The notes under the pieces: model-generated
What the model saw: the letters and a program-made list of their open reading frames with translations, nothing else
Database searches by the model: none
What the model was told of the DNA's origin: nothing
Position numbers and translations under genes: made by a program
Shown here: positions 12,401-23,339 of the stretch, piece by piece
Numbering within the stretch: position 1 is the stretch's first letter
How the letters are laid out: each line of letters starts with the position of its first letter
Source: Heterodera schachtii
Taxonomy: Eukaryota > Nematoda > Chromadorea > Rhabditida > Heteroderidae
DNA: 64,000 nt
Assembly (NCBI GenBank): GCA_023374025.1
Contig: SIJG01000085.1
Coordinates: 77,773-141,772, forward strand
Reading direction: 5' to 3'

Positions 12401-15400
12401 CAATTGGTGGGAGACCAACGCGCGGGCGACGGACAGTCGGCAGGCGAACAGCGCGTGCATTTGGGCGTCAAAGTTGGGCGCGTGCACATCGACAAGGTCG
12501 GGTCGTTTGTCGAGCAGTTCAGTGACCACCAAATGTTGTTGTTGTTCGTCCTTTAAGAAAGTTTCAATTTAATTAAATATAATTTTGCGATTTAAAACTT
12601 AAACCAAGAAAATTCCTATTTTTTTATTATAAATTTTTGATTTTAACTGCAAAATTCTTGTTTTGGCAATTTATTAAAAATACTTTTGAAAAATGAAAAG
12701 GGAGGGGGTGAAGTTAGCCTCTTTTCCTCTTTTTTTTCAATAGAAAAATTAATAGGTTTGAAAATAATAAGTGACCATTTTGTCGTCGGACAACAGAAGT
12801 TCAAGCAGTTCGTCCGCACTTTTGTCGGCCAGTCGATGCCGATTTTCGTCAACTAAAATTGTTTTAGAAAATTTACACTAAAATTTCGGATTGAAAATTG
12901 TTTAAATGGTAGAACAATCGTGGAATTTTTCCAATTTTTTCGGCATTTTCCCCTGTCTTTATGGTGCCATGTTGGTTGGACCTGCTGTCAATTTGGGGCG
13001 GCCCCGCTCCTCCACCAGCATAACACTTCCGTCTTTGTCGTCGTCGCGCTTTTCGGCACTGTTTTTGTCACCCTCAGTTTTGGCACAATCTCCGCCATTT
13101 CGTTGCTGCTCAATGGCATCGCCATCGGTGGTGGCATCTGTCGTCGTTGTCGTCGTCGGCTCAACAATTTTTGTCGGGGGCGGCCGAGTGAATGCCGACA
13201 ATGGGAACTGTTGCAGCTGATCCGTGGCACCGTCGAGCTGTTTTCGTTGTTTGATCAGCAACAAAAGCAACTGAAAAAAACACCAAATTTTATCAGAAAA
13301 AATAATTTAAAAATTTTCTTATTTTTTTTGTTTGTATTTTTTTAAATTATAGAGGTCGAAATACTAGTAAGGTAAGAGGATTTCTCAAAAAATTCCTTAT
13401 TTAAGGAAAATGCAGGAATTTTGAAGAAAAAAATTCACATTTTGTTTAGGCGCCGGCCCGGGTTTTTGGGGTAAAATCCTTCATTTAAAAAGTTATGGCC
13501 AAAAAAAACTAACGGTTTTCCGAACATTTTTGACTATAACTTCGAAAGAAAATTAATTACCTTCCTTAAAAATTATGCCGGCCAATAAATAAGACTTAGG
13601 GTCTATCGAAAGAAACAAATTTCATTCAATTCGGTCACATTTGAATGAAGTATACCCAAAAAACTCTGGGATGGTGCCCAAGTGTACGGCTCCAAGTTGT
13701 GCCACCCCCTTCCGATTTCAGCCCCATTTTTCCATTTTTTTTAATTCGGCCGTTTTACCTTTTCCGCTGCGTCGATGCCGCGCAGCCGATGGGCGCGCAG
13801 GGCGGGGAAAAGTAGGCGAATTTGTGCGTCGGTGAGCAAATCGGCGCATTGGGACACCACGGCGATCAGTCGAAGGACGGCCTCCGCCGAGTGAGCGCCG
13901 GCGGTGGCGCTGAGATGGGCCACCGCTTTGTCCAGCGACAGTTCGGCAATGGCATCCTGCAAAAACCAAGGAATAAAAATGACAGTTTAAGGAAATGCCT
14001 TTTCGGTGTAACCGTGGCATTTTTTTTGTAAAATTTTATTGGTATTGAGCAAAGCCCTAAAAAAATTGCCAATTTTTGGGCCATTTGCGCCTACGTCAAT
14101 TTGGCGCCCATCCGCGCTGCACAGCCACGCGTCGGCCCCGCCACCGTTTGGTGCTGTTACTGCTTGCTGCTGTTGTTGGTGGTCATCTTCCGCTGTTCCG
14201 CTCCGTTGTGCCGGGGAAGAGCAAAGGTCCGAAGTTGACACCGACGACACTGTCCGATTGCGCAAGAATTGGTCTACAAACCGAAGAAATATTGCATTTT
14301 CGATTCAAATCTACCAAAAATTCAGGCATTTTTAACTTAAATGTCACAAATTATGGCATTTTCAATGCAACTTTTCTAATTAAGTGTCCAAATTTTGTCA
14401 TTTTTTCAAAGAATTTACCAATTTCAATTTAGTCTCCGAGCATCAACAAAATTAATATGTTAACTAAATTTCCCAATTAAATCACCAAAAATGGATATTT
14501 TCCAACTTACAATTAGATAAATCTCTCAATTTGTCAATTTATCTCAATTTTCAACTTAAAATCTCACAAATTTTGGCATTTCCATTTCAATTTGGACTTA
14601 TCGTTAAATCCAACAATGTTTGGCCTATCAAATTGGTTGTTTTGTCAACTTACACATTAACTCGAAATTTGCATTTTTCATCAATTTTTAAGGTCCCAAA
14701 AATGGGGCTGGGCATTCATTTGGTTTTGATTCCCCATCATTTTTTGATTTATCATTCATTTCACAGCATGCCATTTTCCTGTCCCATTTTCCTATGCCAT
14801 TTTCCTTTGCCATTTTTCCCGTGCCATTTTCCTGTTCCATTTTTCCCGTGCCATTTTCCCATTTCCGTGCCCTCCCTCTCCCCTGCCGATGCCGTGGCTT
14901 ACCCAATTGCCCTCTCCCTCCGCCGCCACTCTCTTCCACGACGACTTCGCCCGCCGCGTCGTCCACCGCCGACGCCGCACATTCGGCCGCCTCTCTGACC
15001 AAAAGCAGCGATTGCTGCTGCTGCTGTTGGCGTTGTTGCTCTATGAAACAGGAAAGGATTATAAAACAATGGAAAATTGGGGCGGGGTAAAATTTTTAGC
15101 AGCCCCAAATTGGCGGTAAGGCCAAAAAAGGGTGTCAAATTGAAATTTTTTTTTCAAATCCATTAAGAACACAAAATCGAATCCAATTGTAATTATTCCC
15201 AAAAAATTCACTTAAAACGAAAGGCGTCCGGCTGAAAAATAACAAAAATTGTCAAAAAAAAACTGAAAAAATCTAAAAAATAAAAACAATACGACCAATG
15301 TTTTAGTCGTTCCTCTTCCCGTCCACCTCCGAGAAAATTTTTAATAGAATTTTTCAAAAGAATATTTGAAAATTTCAATTAAATTTATGATGAAGAAGTA

Positions 15401-16121
15401 CTAACAATAAATTTTTGCGTTTTTTGGGTCCCCTGAAAAATGGCACCCCCAAAAAGCACTAATCCATGCCAATTTGAATACCCAAAGCATTGGCACTGCT
15501 TGAAAATGATGTCGCCGATGGGGAGGAAGAGGAGGCAATCGGCTGCTGATTTTGTTGGTTGTGGAGGTGGCCTAATTGGTGATGGTGCTGTTGTTTGTGG
15601 TGGAAACGATGCTCCAACTTGGTCTTTTTTGGCACTGTCGCGGAAATTGCGGCCTAAAATTTAGGCAAAAAAGCAACGGATAAAAAAAACGATAAATTCG
15701 ACAATTTCAACATCGTCGGGCTTGAATTGTTAAAAAGTACTTTTTTAAATAAATCCATGGATTTCGACATTTTTAGGGGTTTTATTTTCCCACCATTTTT
15801 ATACTTTTTAGGGCAATTTTAGGCGTTTAAACATAAATTTTCGTGATAGAAATTACCACAATCATTTATTTTTGTTTTTTAAAAAAGAAGCAAAAACAAA
15901 GCGGCATTTTGCGGGGAAAATGCCACAAAATGGCTCAATAAATGGGGAAAAACGAGTCATTTTTTTGTGGCATTTTTTGTACGTACCACCGCCGCCGGCC
16001 GTTTGGCCTTCGGAATTTGGTTGACGGCGGACGGTCCGCCGCTGCGGGTTTGCTGCTGCTGTTGTTGCTGCTGAATGTGACACGCGTGCAGTTTTGCGCG
16101 CAATTCGTTCCGTTTATTCAT
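6489..16121 (-). CDS. Unrecognised ~960-aa protein with Gln/His-rich N-terminus, 17 exons
   Basis: Coding-order exons: 16121-15987 (start MNKRNELRAKL), 15653-15482, 15040-14903, 14273-14095, 13956-13759, 13270-12982, 12852-12776, 12550-12364, 11310-11280 (a 31-base micro-exon), 11202-11082, 11007-10963, 10749-10656, 10591-10424, 10343-10088, 9025-8758, 7436-7151, 6740-6489 (stop TGA). All junction phases agree except 8758 to 7436, where one short exon is probably missing. The first ~190 residues are low complexity: Gln and His runs and Ser-rich stretches. The rest is Leu/Ala-rich and looks alpha-helical, HEAT-like (for example HSAEAVLRLIAVVSQCADLL and LDKRPDLVDVHAPNF). There is an acidic Thr/Asp-rich linker around 13000-13200 and another at 7220-7290. 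No signal peptide. I could not name the family; a nuclear or transcription-complex scaffold would fit but is a guess. Introns are loaded with hairpin and miniature elements. Confidence 0.72.
9280..9415. repeat. GA-rich microsatellite
   Basis: Long GAGA/AGAGAAAG purine tract in an intron of the 17-exon gene. The Arg/Glu and Leu/Ser frames it generates are composition artefacts. Confidence 0.9.
9605..9905. repeat. Foldback hairpin, TTGGTATCAT family
   Basis: Two arms (about 9640-9745 and 9785-9900) are inverted copies of each other. Each contains ATCTTGGTATCATACGATAG or its complement and a tract that pairs as AAGTTTTTCAAAAG. It lies in an intron of the 17-exon gene. The same short core recurs at 16.8, 29.2, 30.8, 33.9 and 55.6 kb with different outer arms. 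Confidence 0.85.
11622..12149. mobile_element. Miniature element with ~100-bp terminal inverted repeats
   Basis: Starts GGGAACATTCCGAACTGTCA and ends with its near-perfect complement. The arms include AAAACCGCTTTTATCTTGTA and TAGAGCATAGTCGATTTGC. No open frame of note. A half-copy with TAGAGCACAGTCGATTT and TTTGGCTCCG occurs near 7540-7620. Lies in an intron of the 17-exon gene. Confidence 0.88.
13440..13640. other. Intronic repeat-like DNA
   Basis: Contains GGCGCCGGCCCGGG and a stretch ending GGGTCTATCGAAAG that resembles one arm of the foldback family but has no visible partner arm. Nothing coding. Confidence 0.3.
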
Positions 16122-16203
16122 CGGATGAAATTTATTTGGAAATTTTTTGGTAAAAAAATATTTGCTAAAGAATTAAATTAACAACATAATCAGCGGTCAT
16201 AGA

Positions 16204-16776
16204 TAGGGCTCCAATTTATAGTTGCTAAAAACTGCCAAAATAATTAGTTTTTAGTTTCTAAAATCCCCAAAATAGTTACTAAAAATGGGTAAATAATTGC
16301 TAAAAAGTTCCGAATTTAGGGTTGTAAAATTGAAAATTTTCTTCAAAAAACAAAAACATTTTGCCAAAGTCATTAAAAAAATAAATAATTTTCAAAAGCA
16401 AAAATTATCATCAAGAAAATAAACAAATAAATTTTGGAGCTGAATTTTTAGAAATTTTTCATTTCTCGAAGTGTATTTTTGAAAAAAATTTTGAGCCGAT
16501 TCTTAGGAGGTATTTTTGAAAATTTTCAAAAAGTTGATCGTTAGGGGTGTATTTTTCCATTTTATTGCATTTTTGTTTAACAAATTTTGGGCAAAACGCC
16601 AAAATAGTTAAAAAAAGTTTTTTTCAAAAATTTATAGTTTTTTTAGTTGCTAAAAATAAAAAACTATAAAATAGTTGCTAATAACTCGAAAAGTAGCTTA
16701 ACAACCCCCTTCGTGCATTTCAGGCTACGGGGAGCTCAGGAAAAAAATAGTGAAAAAACTATAAATTGGAGCCCTA
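16204..16776. mobile_element. hAT-like miniature element, motif TAGTTGCTAAAAA
   Basis: Ends TAGGGCTCCAATTTATAG and its complement, with an exact 8-bp duplication GTCATAGA (16196-16203 and 16777-16784). Colinear along its length with 4850-5435: same TTCTTAGG..GTATTTTTGAAAA lines, same CTCGAAAAGTAGCTTAACAA and GGGGAGCTCAGG block. Wherever that element has TAGGC this one has TAGTT. Confidence 0.92.
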
Positions 16777-16819
16777 GTCATAGATATGAATGAACGAATG
16801 GATTTTTGGCTCTATTCCA

Positions 16820-17195
16820 GTTTAAGCGTCCAATGAGTGATCATCCTCACTTTTTTTGATCATAACTTTTTTGTTACTTGATCCATCCATACATTTTGGT
16901 ATCAATCGAAAGCTTAAAGTTTAGGGAAGATTTTGTATAGCAAAATTCTGGGATAAATGAAACATATGTACAAAAAATTATTCTTGAATATACGCGAAAA
17001 ATTATGAATTTCGGGTTTTCTCATTGTAATTTTTTCTGAATATATAAGTATTGCTTCTTTTCTTGTATTTGTAAATTCATCAAACTTTAAACTTGATTGA
17101 TACCAAGAATATATGGATTGACCAAGTAACAAAAAAGTTATGATCAAAAAAAGTGAGGATGGTCACTCATTGGACGCTTAAACTGGATTAGAGCC
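16820..17195. repeat. Foldback hairpin, TTGGTATCAT family
   Basis: Left arm contains GTTTAAGCGTCCAATGAGTG and CATAACTTTTTTGTTACTTG. The right arm carries their complements, ending with GCCGAAAAAT. The shared core (TTTTGGTATCAATCGAAAGC) sits inside the arms. No coding content. Confidence 0.85.
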
Positions 17196-17786
17196 GAAAA
17201 ATTAAGTTTTTGAAATTTTTTAGACATTTAATCTCTAAAAATAAAACCTGAAAATAGGCCCTGTTTTCTTGACTTATACGGTGTTTTTTCTCGTGGACCA
17301 ATCTCGACGAATATGGTACCAATCAATAGCTTTCGATGAGACAGATCGATCTAGGGGTGGGGGAAGTTGATCCGACAGGTATAAACCGGTTTTTGAACCG
17401 ATTCAAAACACAAAAAGTGAAGAAAATTGGCCATTTTTAATTAATTATTTTTTATTCAGCAGGGCATCGCCGAAGCACCATTTCCAATCACAAAATTTGA
17501 AAATTTCATTTTTTTAAACTCTTCAGGGAACAGGTGTACGTCGCCGCCGAGCACCAGGGCTCGACTTACCATTACGAACATAAAACAATTGTTTTTGGAT
17601 GGGTACAGTAATGCTGGATTATAACCAAAATACAGTGTCAGCAATAATGCAAGGGCTAAATCAATGAATAATATTTTCAAAAAGAATACGTATACATAAT
17701 AATGTGTTTCAAAAAAGGATGAAATCCAAACAATAGGCAACGGGAGCAGCAGACGAACAGAGCAAAGAAAGGGGAGGCGAGACAGT
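17196..17786. other. No gene recognised
   Basis: AT-rich DNA with one unpaired foldback-like arm near 17295-17345 (GGTACCAATCAATAGCTTTC). A minus-strand frame at 17456-17740 has hydrophobic stretches but no splice context or family resemblance, so it was not called. Confidence 0.3.
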
Positions 17787-17900
17787 CAGCCGAGAAATGA
17801 AAGCGAAGGGACAGCCGAGAAATGAAAGCGAAGGGACAGCCGAGAAAAGAAAACGGAGGGACAGCCGAGAAAAGAAAACGGAGGAGAGAAAGTCAGCCGA
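17787..17900. repeat. 25-bp tandem repeat, about 4 copies
   Basis: Unit begins CAGCCGAGAAATGAAAGCG. The first two copies are identical and the last two share AAAAGAAAACGGAGG variants. Confidence 0.85.
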
Positions 17901-18021
17901 AGGCATGGAAAATGTCTATTTGATTTATGACGAAAGTTACCCAAAATTTTTCTAAATTTAACAATTTCTTTAGTTTGGATTTTTCAGATCCCAATGAGAA
18001 TTTTTTGATCAGTGCCACAAA

Positions 18022-18320
18022 TCAAATAAGCATTTGCAGCAAGTCATTGACATTCTGGGCAAATCGTGCTTCGATTGGTCTTCGATCGAGATCAATGCGC
18101 TGGAAATCTCGAAAATTCGTCTCTGGCATAACGATAAATTGCTGTGCATTTTCCACTGCAGCCGCCACCTTTTGAGGAATTCCAGCGACACTATTCACTG
18201 TCCCATCTCCATCCAGTGCGCCGGTGACACACCAATTGGTGCGTACGGCTCGGCCAGTCAAAAGTGAAAGCATGCCGATGTATGCGGCAGAAGCGAGCTG
18301 GTCCCCCACTTCTTTTCATC
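18022..18320 (-). pseudogene. Lon-type (S16) peptidase domain fragment
   Basis: Minus-strand frame contains LASAAYIGMLSLLTGRAV, then VTGALDGDGTVNSVAGIPQK and FIVMPETN. This is the order and spacing of the C-terminal proteolytic domain of Lon proteases. The Ser of ASAAYIG aligns with the catalytic serine and the Lys of IPQKVAAA with the catalytic lysine, so both appear present. Upstream in the same frame the sequence still looks protein-like for about 13 codons but meets a TGA. No ATPase domain was found nearby. It may be a retained fragment, or one exon of a gene whose other exons I could not find. Confidence 0.6.
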
Positions 18321-18499
18321 TTTTGGTGGCATCGAAATTCGAAACCGGTAAATTCGCAAAATTTTTGGCCTGCCGGTCCAAGTTCGGCATCGGCGTAATC
18401 ACAGACAAGATGGTACGCAGTCATGAACGACCGCTGAGAAGGAAAAACTTTCAGACCAGACTTTTAAATAACCAGTCAAAAAATTATTAATTAATTTTA

Positions 18500-19782
18500 A
18501 GTAATTAACAGAGAACGGAAAAAAGGCAGCAAAAATCGGGAAAAAGGCACTATAATAGGCACCAAAATATTGCAAAAAAGGCATAAAAAAAGAAATTTTT
18601 TGTTAAGGCTTTTAGTGTGCAAAACACGTAAACTGAATCAATATGGGTCATTTAAATGACTAATCATTAAAATAGTTATTCGAATAAGGAATAAACCTAC
18701 AAATTTTTTATCAAGAAAAAAATGAAATTTTGTCGATCAATTTTTGAGAAAATTTTTCAGATCATTTCTTATGGGTGTATTTCCCGAGCAAAATAAAAAT
18801 TCTGGTTTTTTTGTTGCAAAAAACAAATCTCTAATTGTTCACCGAAAATTAATGCTTGAAAAATTCATGAAAACTGAAATTTGAAATAATTTTTCGCTTT
18901 TTATAAATATACTCTGAATTCGTTATCCACGATTAATTGTGCATTTTTTTCTGACAAAAGTACCATTTCCCCTCAACATTTCTGCGGGTTAGGGGTGTTT
19001 GTGGTGAGGGAGGTACGTACGATTCGACAGGGACGTCCTTTCACCATAAAATTTTAAAAAAATCGCTGAATTTTTTGTTTTTTCGTGAATTTTTCATAAA
19101 AAAAAATTATTGCTAAAATGAACGGAACTTTTACCCTGGTTATCCGCGCGAATCGGCCTTCGATGCGGAGGCCATAACCAATTTCGGTCCGAACACGCGC
19201 GAACTCGCCTTCAGAATTCACACATTTTTTTCATTTTACATTTTTGTGAAAAGTACCGTATTCTGGCCCTTTGACACCGATTTGGGTGACCAACAGAGCA
19301 TTTACGCGCACCTTTGTCGGAAATCGGATTCAAATTAATTGCTTGTCATTTTTACTAAATTTCTTTTAAATTAACATATTAAAAGTATTGTTAAATCATT
19401 ATTACTTGGGATACGATTTTTACTTTTTTTTTTTTTTTATTATACTCCATAAGAATCGGGCACTAACTTTTAAAAATTCACCCATAAAAGAATGAAATAA
19501 ATTTTCTCAAAAATTCATCTCTAAAATTTATTTTCTTTTTGATTATTAAAATTATTTATCTCAAAATTGAGTTAGCTTAATTTTTTTTGATTTTTGGGTA
19601 TATTTTACGGTTTTACGACCCCTAAATTTGAAAATTAATTACTTTTTGCTGTCGAAAAGTCCTTCTGTCGGAAAGTCCACGTCGAAAAGTCCGGCGCCCA
19701 AAATTTTGGTTTTCTCAGCTTGAGAATTTCCAACGAAAATATTGAGACTGATTTCTCATTACGCCAATAAAACTTTTCCCAC
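18500..19782. other. No gene recognised; degenerate repeat DNA
   Basis: Contains AAGGCA-type short repeats (18530-18600), the recurrent line TTCTTATGGGTGTATTT near 18765, and a GC-richer patch at 19135-19210 with no usable frame. Interpreted as decayed miniature elements. Confidence 0.35.
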
Positions 19783-19994
19783 CTCCGCCGTCCCTTTGCT
19801 GTCCCCAAAATCCACCGGCGCCAACTGTCCCCCGTAGTTTTGCTCAATTTGCCCCATGAACACGTCCTCCATTCTGAGCCCGTCCTTCACGTACAATTTG
19901 TTGGCCGTCTCCAAAGTGTTGCTGCTGTTCTGCCCACTTGCGACCGATTTGAGCAAAGCGCCAAAATATTTGTGCACCTCCGATTCGGGCGTGC
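19783..19994 (-). CDS. Serpin exon (partial gene)
   Basis: The frame reads TPESEVHKYFGALLK, then a stretch with SNTLETANKLYVKDG, MEDVFMGQIEQNYGG and APVDFGD. This matches the conserved serpin segment around helices C-E (the 'ANxLYVxxG ... F ... YgAe ... vDF' pattern). It is bounded by a CTTTAAG acceptor at the upper end and a GAG|GTGGGA donor at the lower end. No further serpin exons (hinge, reactive-centre loop) were found within several kilobases, so this is an isolated exon of a dispersed or broken gene. Serpins are normally secreted or cytosolic serine/cysteine protease inhibitors. Confidence 0.7.
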
Positions 19995-20129
19995 CTTAAA
20001 GAAAAGGGAGGGGGGGGCAATTAAAAATAAAGGGGAAATGGAAAAATATTTCTACTGTGGGTTTTCTAAGTCGCTGATAACATGAATCTGGCATCCATCG
20101 ATCCCGGCCAAATTCGAGAAATTTTCTTA

Positions 20130-21110
20130 TAAAAAATTGGTAAAAGTGAAGAATACTGACGTAGTTGAATTTCTATACAAATGATATGTCATTCGACTCC
20201 TCTCGGTCTATAATGAATGAATCCGAAAGAATTTTTCGGGGGTCACCATTTCCCGATGAGTTACAGACCCGGGACTGAAGTGGCCAAATGCCTTTGGGAC
20301 TGAACCGTCCAAAGCCATAAACGCATGGAATTGCGACCAAATAGATACCAATCGATTCCTCACGGTCTGCTAATCATGAATCCGAAGGAATTTTTGGATA
20401 AAAATGAAATTGAAAAAAGTTATGGGTCATCAAAACCTCTAAAAATGACTGTGATAAAAAACCAATTTAAGTGAGCCAAAAAACGCTTAAGACCACTTGC
20501 AGCTTTCGAACTTCGCAAAAGGGAGCATGCGAAGACGGAGCAAGTAGTGGGGCGAGACGGAGGGCGGAGGAAGCAGTCTGACGAGCGCCACAGGCGGTTG
20601 ACTGCGGGGGCCCGAAGGGCCCCCGCCAATCAGTCAACCGCCTGCGGATCACGCGCGGACTTCTTCCGTAGCCCGTAGTCTCGCCCCACCTACTGGCCGC
20701 CGTAGTCGAGTGTGCGGCGGTTTTTTAGCGCAATAAGCTAATTTAATCTTTTATATTTGACGTTCTTTTCCCATTTTTCTGACTACTGGTTTAAAAATAG
20801 TTTTAACGATTTTGAGGACCCATAACTTTTTTCAATTTCATTTTTATCCAAAAATTCCTTCGGATTCATGATTAGCAGACCGTGAGGAATCGATTGGTAT
20901 CTATTTGGTCGCAATTCCATGCGTTTATGGCTTTGGACGGTTCAGTACCAAAGGCATTTGGCCACTTCAGTCCCGGGTCTGTAACTCATCTGGAAATGGT
21001 GACCCCCGAAAAATTCTTTCGGATTCATTCATTATAGACCGAGAGGAGTCGAATGACATATCATTTGTATAGAAATTCAACTACGTCAGTATTCTTCACT
21101 TTTTCCAAAA
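20130..21110. mobile_element. Foldback element A, ~300-bp arms around a GC-rich core
   Basis: Arms at about 20130-20440 and 20818-21110 are near-perfect inverted copies (for example GAAGAATACTGACGTAGTTG at the left and its complement at the right, and ATTCCTTCGGATTCATGATT inward). The centre is occupied by the 227-bp GC-rich element at 20512-20738, which is unrelated to the arms. Confidence 0.9.
20512..20738 (+). repeat. GC-rich hairpin element, copy 1
   Basis: A GC-rich insert in AT-rich surroundings. The sequence from TTCGCAAAAGGGAGCATGCG to TTTAGCGCAATAAGC is repeated in inverted orientation at 22706-22933. It holds a strong stem at 20591-20644 (CAGGCGGTTGACTG pairing with CAGTCAACCGCCTG around GGGGGCCC/GGGCCCCC) and a second short stem (CCGCCG/CGGCGG) near 20698-20720. 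No coding content is credible. Confidence 0.85.
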
Positions 21111-21465
21111 AATTTACAAAAATTTTTTCTTGAAAATTTTTGTTAAAATATGTCGTCAACCCACTTTGACCCCCTAACATTCGTTCTGAAACGGCCAGTC
21201 CAATCCTACCCCGCCCTTTTTTAACGTATCCCTGAACCAAATTTGAACCAAATTATAAAAAAGTTGAAAAATTTGGAATTTCGGTTTTTGGCTCTAAAAC
21301 TGTATAAAATGGGGTGCAACGCAATATCACGCCGCCGAAATCACGCCGGGACAAAATCACGACGCTAGAAATTTTTTAAAAAACTTTCACTTGGAATTTT
21401 TTCAATAAAAAATTTCTTAAAACTTTTTTATAAGGAAAGTTCAAGTACAAAATTTGGCGCGCCAA

Positions 21466-21695
21466 CGATTCGTCAACTCGACGATTCGTCAACTCAGCCA
21501 AAAAGCGACGATTCGTCAACTCAGTCAAATGTCAACGATTCGTCAACTCAATGATTCGTCAACTCGACGATTCGTCAACTCAGCCAAAATGCGACGATTC
21601 GTCAACTCAGCCAAATGTCAACGATTCGTCAACTTAACGATTCGTCAACTCGACGATTCGTCAACTCAGCCAAAATGCGACGATTCGTCAACTCT
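21466..21695. repeat. Tandem ACGATTCGTCAACTC array, left arm
   Basis: About a dozen 15-mers separated by AGCCAAAATG-type spacers or none. The spacing is irregular and the units are too short and unspaced for CRISPR. Confidence 0.9.
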
Positions 21696-22339
21696 ATCAA
21701 AAAATTATTTCAAAAAGCAGTTTCCATAGCTTTTCATGGCGCTTAACAAAATCAATTATAATACTAATTAGACTAATTTAGAACCAAGAATACATAAAAT
21801 CACGACCCTTCTGAACAAAAATTTATTCAAAAACTTGCATAAAACTAATTTTAGTAAACAAAAATTCAAAACAACAAAACGAATCAATATGGTGATCATC
21901 GCGAGATTAGAGTAAACAAAATTTAACCGGTATTATGAGTAATGAATGAAAAAATTCTTATCAATTGGATATTGGTTCGTTCTTCCGTCTCTGCAGCGAC
22001 TGGGCTAACTGCTGGTCGCGCAATCTTGTCCTTAAAACGGTCCAAAGTGGCGAAGTCAATTGAAAAAGTGAAGGGGGAATCTAAAGGTGTAAAAGGGAAA
22101 ATAAAGGCTTTGCCAAATCCGGTTTCCTTTTGGGTCACTGACTTTTCGTTTAGTTCGAGTCTTCCGCAATTGTCGCCAGGAAAAAGACATATCGCGTTGC
22201 CGTAAATCCATCAGTTAATCGGTTACTAAATAAACCAAAGCATTGTTAAGCAGTCCGACCATTGTGCCATTGTTTGATTCTTTTTACCGCGAAGGCCTTT
22301 GGTCCTGCCAACGCTTTCGTCTGCCTCCAACAGATAGTT

Positions 22340-23310
22340 GAGTCCGAGTCTTGGTCCGGAAAATATGAATCTGAGCTCCCAAACTCAAAAACACCCAAAA
22401 CCACTTTTATAGGTTTTCTTATGCGCTGAAAATGATAAAACAATCAAAAATTTTGACGCGCTTCAACTTTAAACCAGTTTTTGAACCGGTTTAAAACTCG
22501 AAAAATTGAGGAAAAAGGAGGCCTCCTGACCTTTTAAAAGGGTCAAACTCAGGCAAATTTGGTATCATTCGACAGCTCTTGACGAGCTTAGTCTAAAATT
22601 CAGGGAATGAAGTTAAACGGACGCCATCTGACAATGATATGTTTTTGAACCAGTTCAAAATCAATGAATTTGGCGCAACTACAAATTTTAAAAATTTTGT
22701 TTTTTGCTTATTGCGCTAAAAAACCGCCGCACACTCGACTACGGCGGCCAGTAGGTGGGGCGAGACTACGGGCTACGGAAGAAGTCCGCGCGTGATCCGC
22801 AGGCGGTTGACTGATTGGCGGGGGCCCTTCGGGCCCCCGCAGTCAACCGCCTGTGGCGCTCGTCAGACTTTTTCCTCCGCCCTCCGTCTCGCCCCACTAC
22901 TTGCTCCGTCTTCGCATGCTCCCTTTTGCGAAAGTTAGCTTGTCAAATTATTTTTATCCATCCTTTATTCTTTTGTGCTGAAGTGTCACTTTTCACTGGA
23001 ACAGTTTTCCAAGTGCTCGGATGGCGTCAGTTTGGCTTTATTCTAGGGTTTTTAAATTTATTTAAATTTAACTCGTCAAGAGCTGTCGAATGATAACAAA
23101 TTTGCCTGAGTTTGACCCTTTTAAAAGGTCAGGAGGCCTCCTTTTTCCTCAATTTTTCGAGTTTTAAACCGGTTCAAAAACTGGTTTAAAGTTGAAGCGC
23201 GTCAAAAATTTTAATTGTTTTATCGTTTTCAGCGCATAAGAAAACCTATAAAAGTGGTTTTGGGTGTTTTTGAGTTTGGGAGCTCAGATTCATATTTACC
23301 CTTGGTCCGG
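22340..23310. mobile_element. Foldback element B, again centred on the GC-rich core
   Basis: Arms about 22350-22610 and 23070-23305 pair over AATCTGAGCTCCCAAACTCA, CTTATGCGCTGAAAA, GTTTTTGAACCGGTTTAAA and AGGAGGCCTCCTGACCTTTT. The arm sequence is unrelated to element A, but the centre holds the same 227-bp GC-rich element (22706-22933) in opposite orientation. Confidence 0.88.
22706..22933 (-). repeat. GC-rich hairpin element, copy 2
   Basis: Inverted near-identical copy of 20512-20738 with only a few substitutions (for example TTTTTCC versus GCTTCC near the hairpin flank). The main stem lies at about 22798-22852. Confidence 0.85.
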
Positions 23311-23339
23311 CATCACTTTGGCTAGGAAGGGATCCGCGA

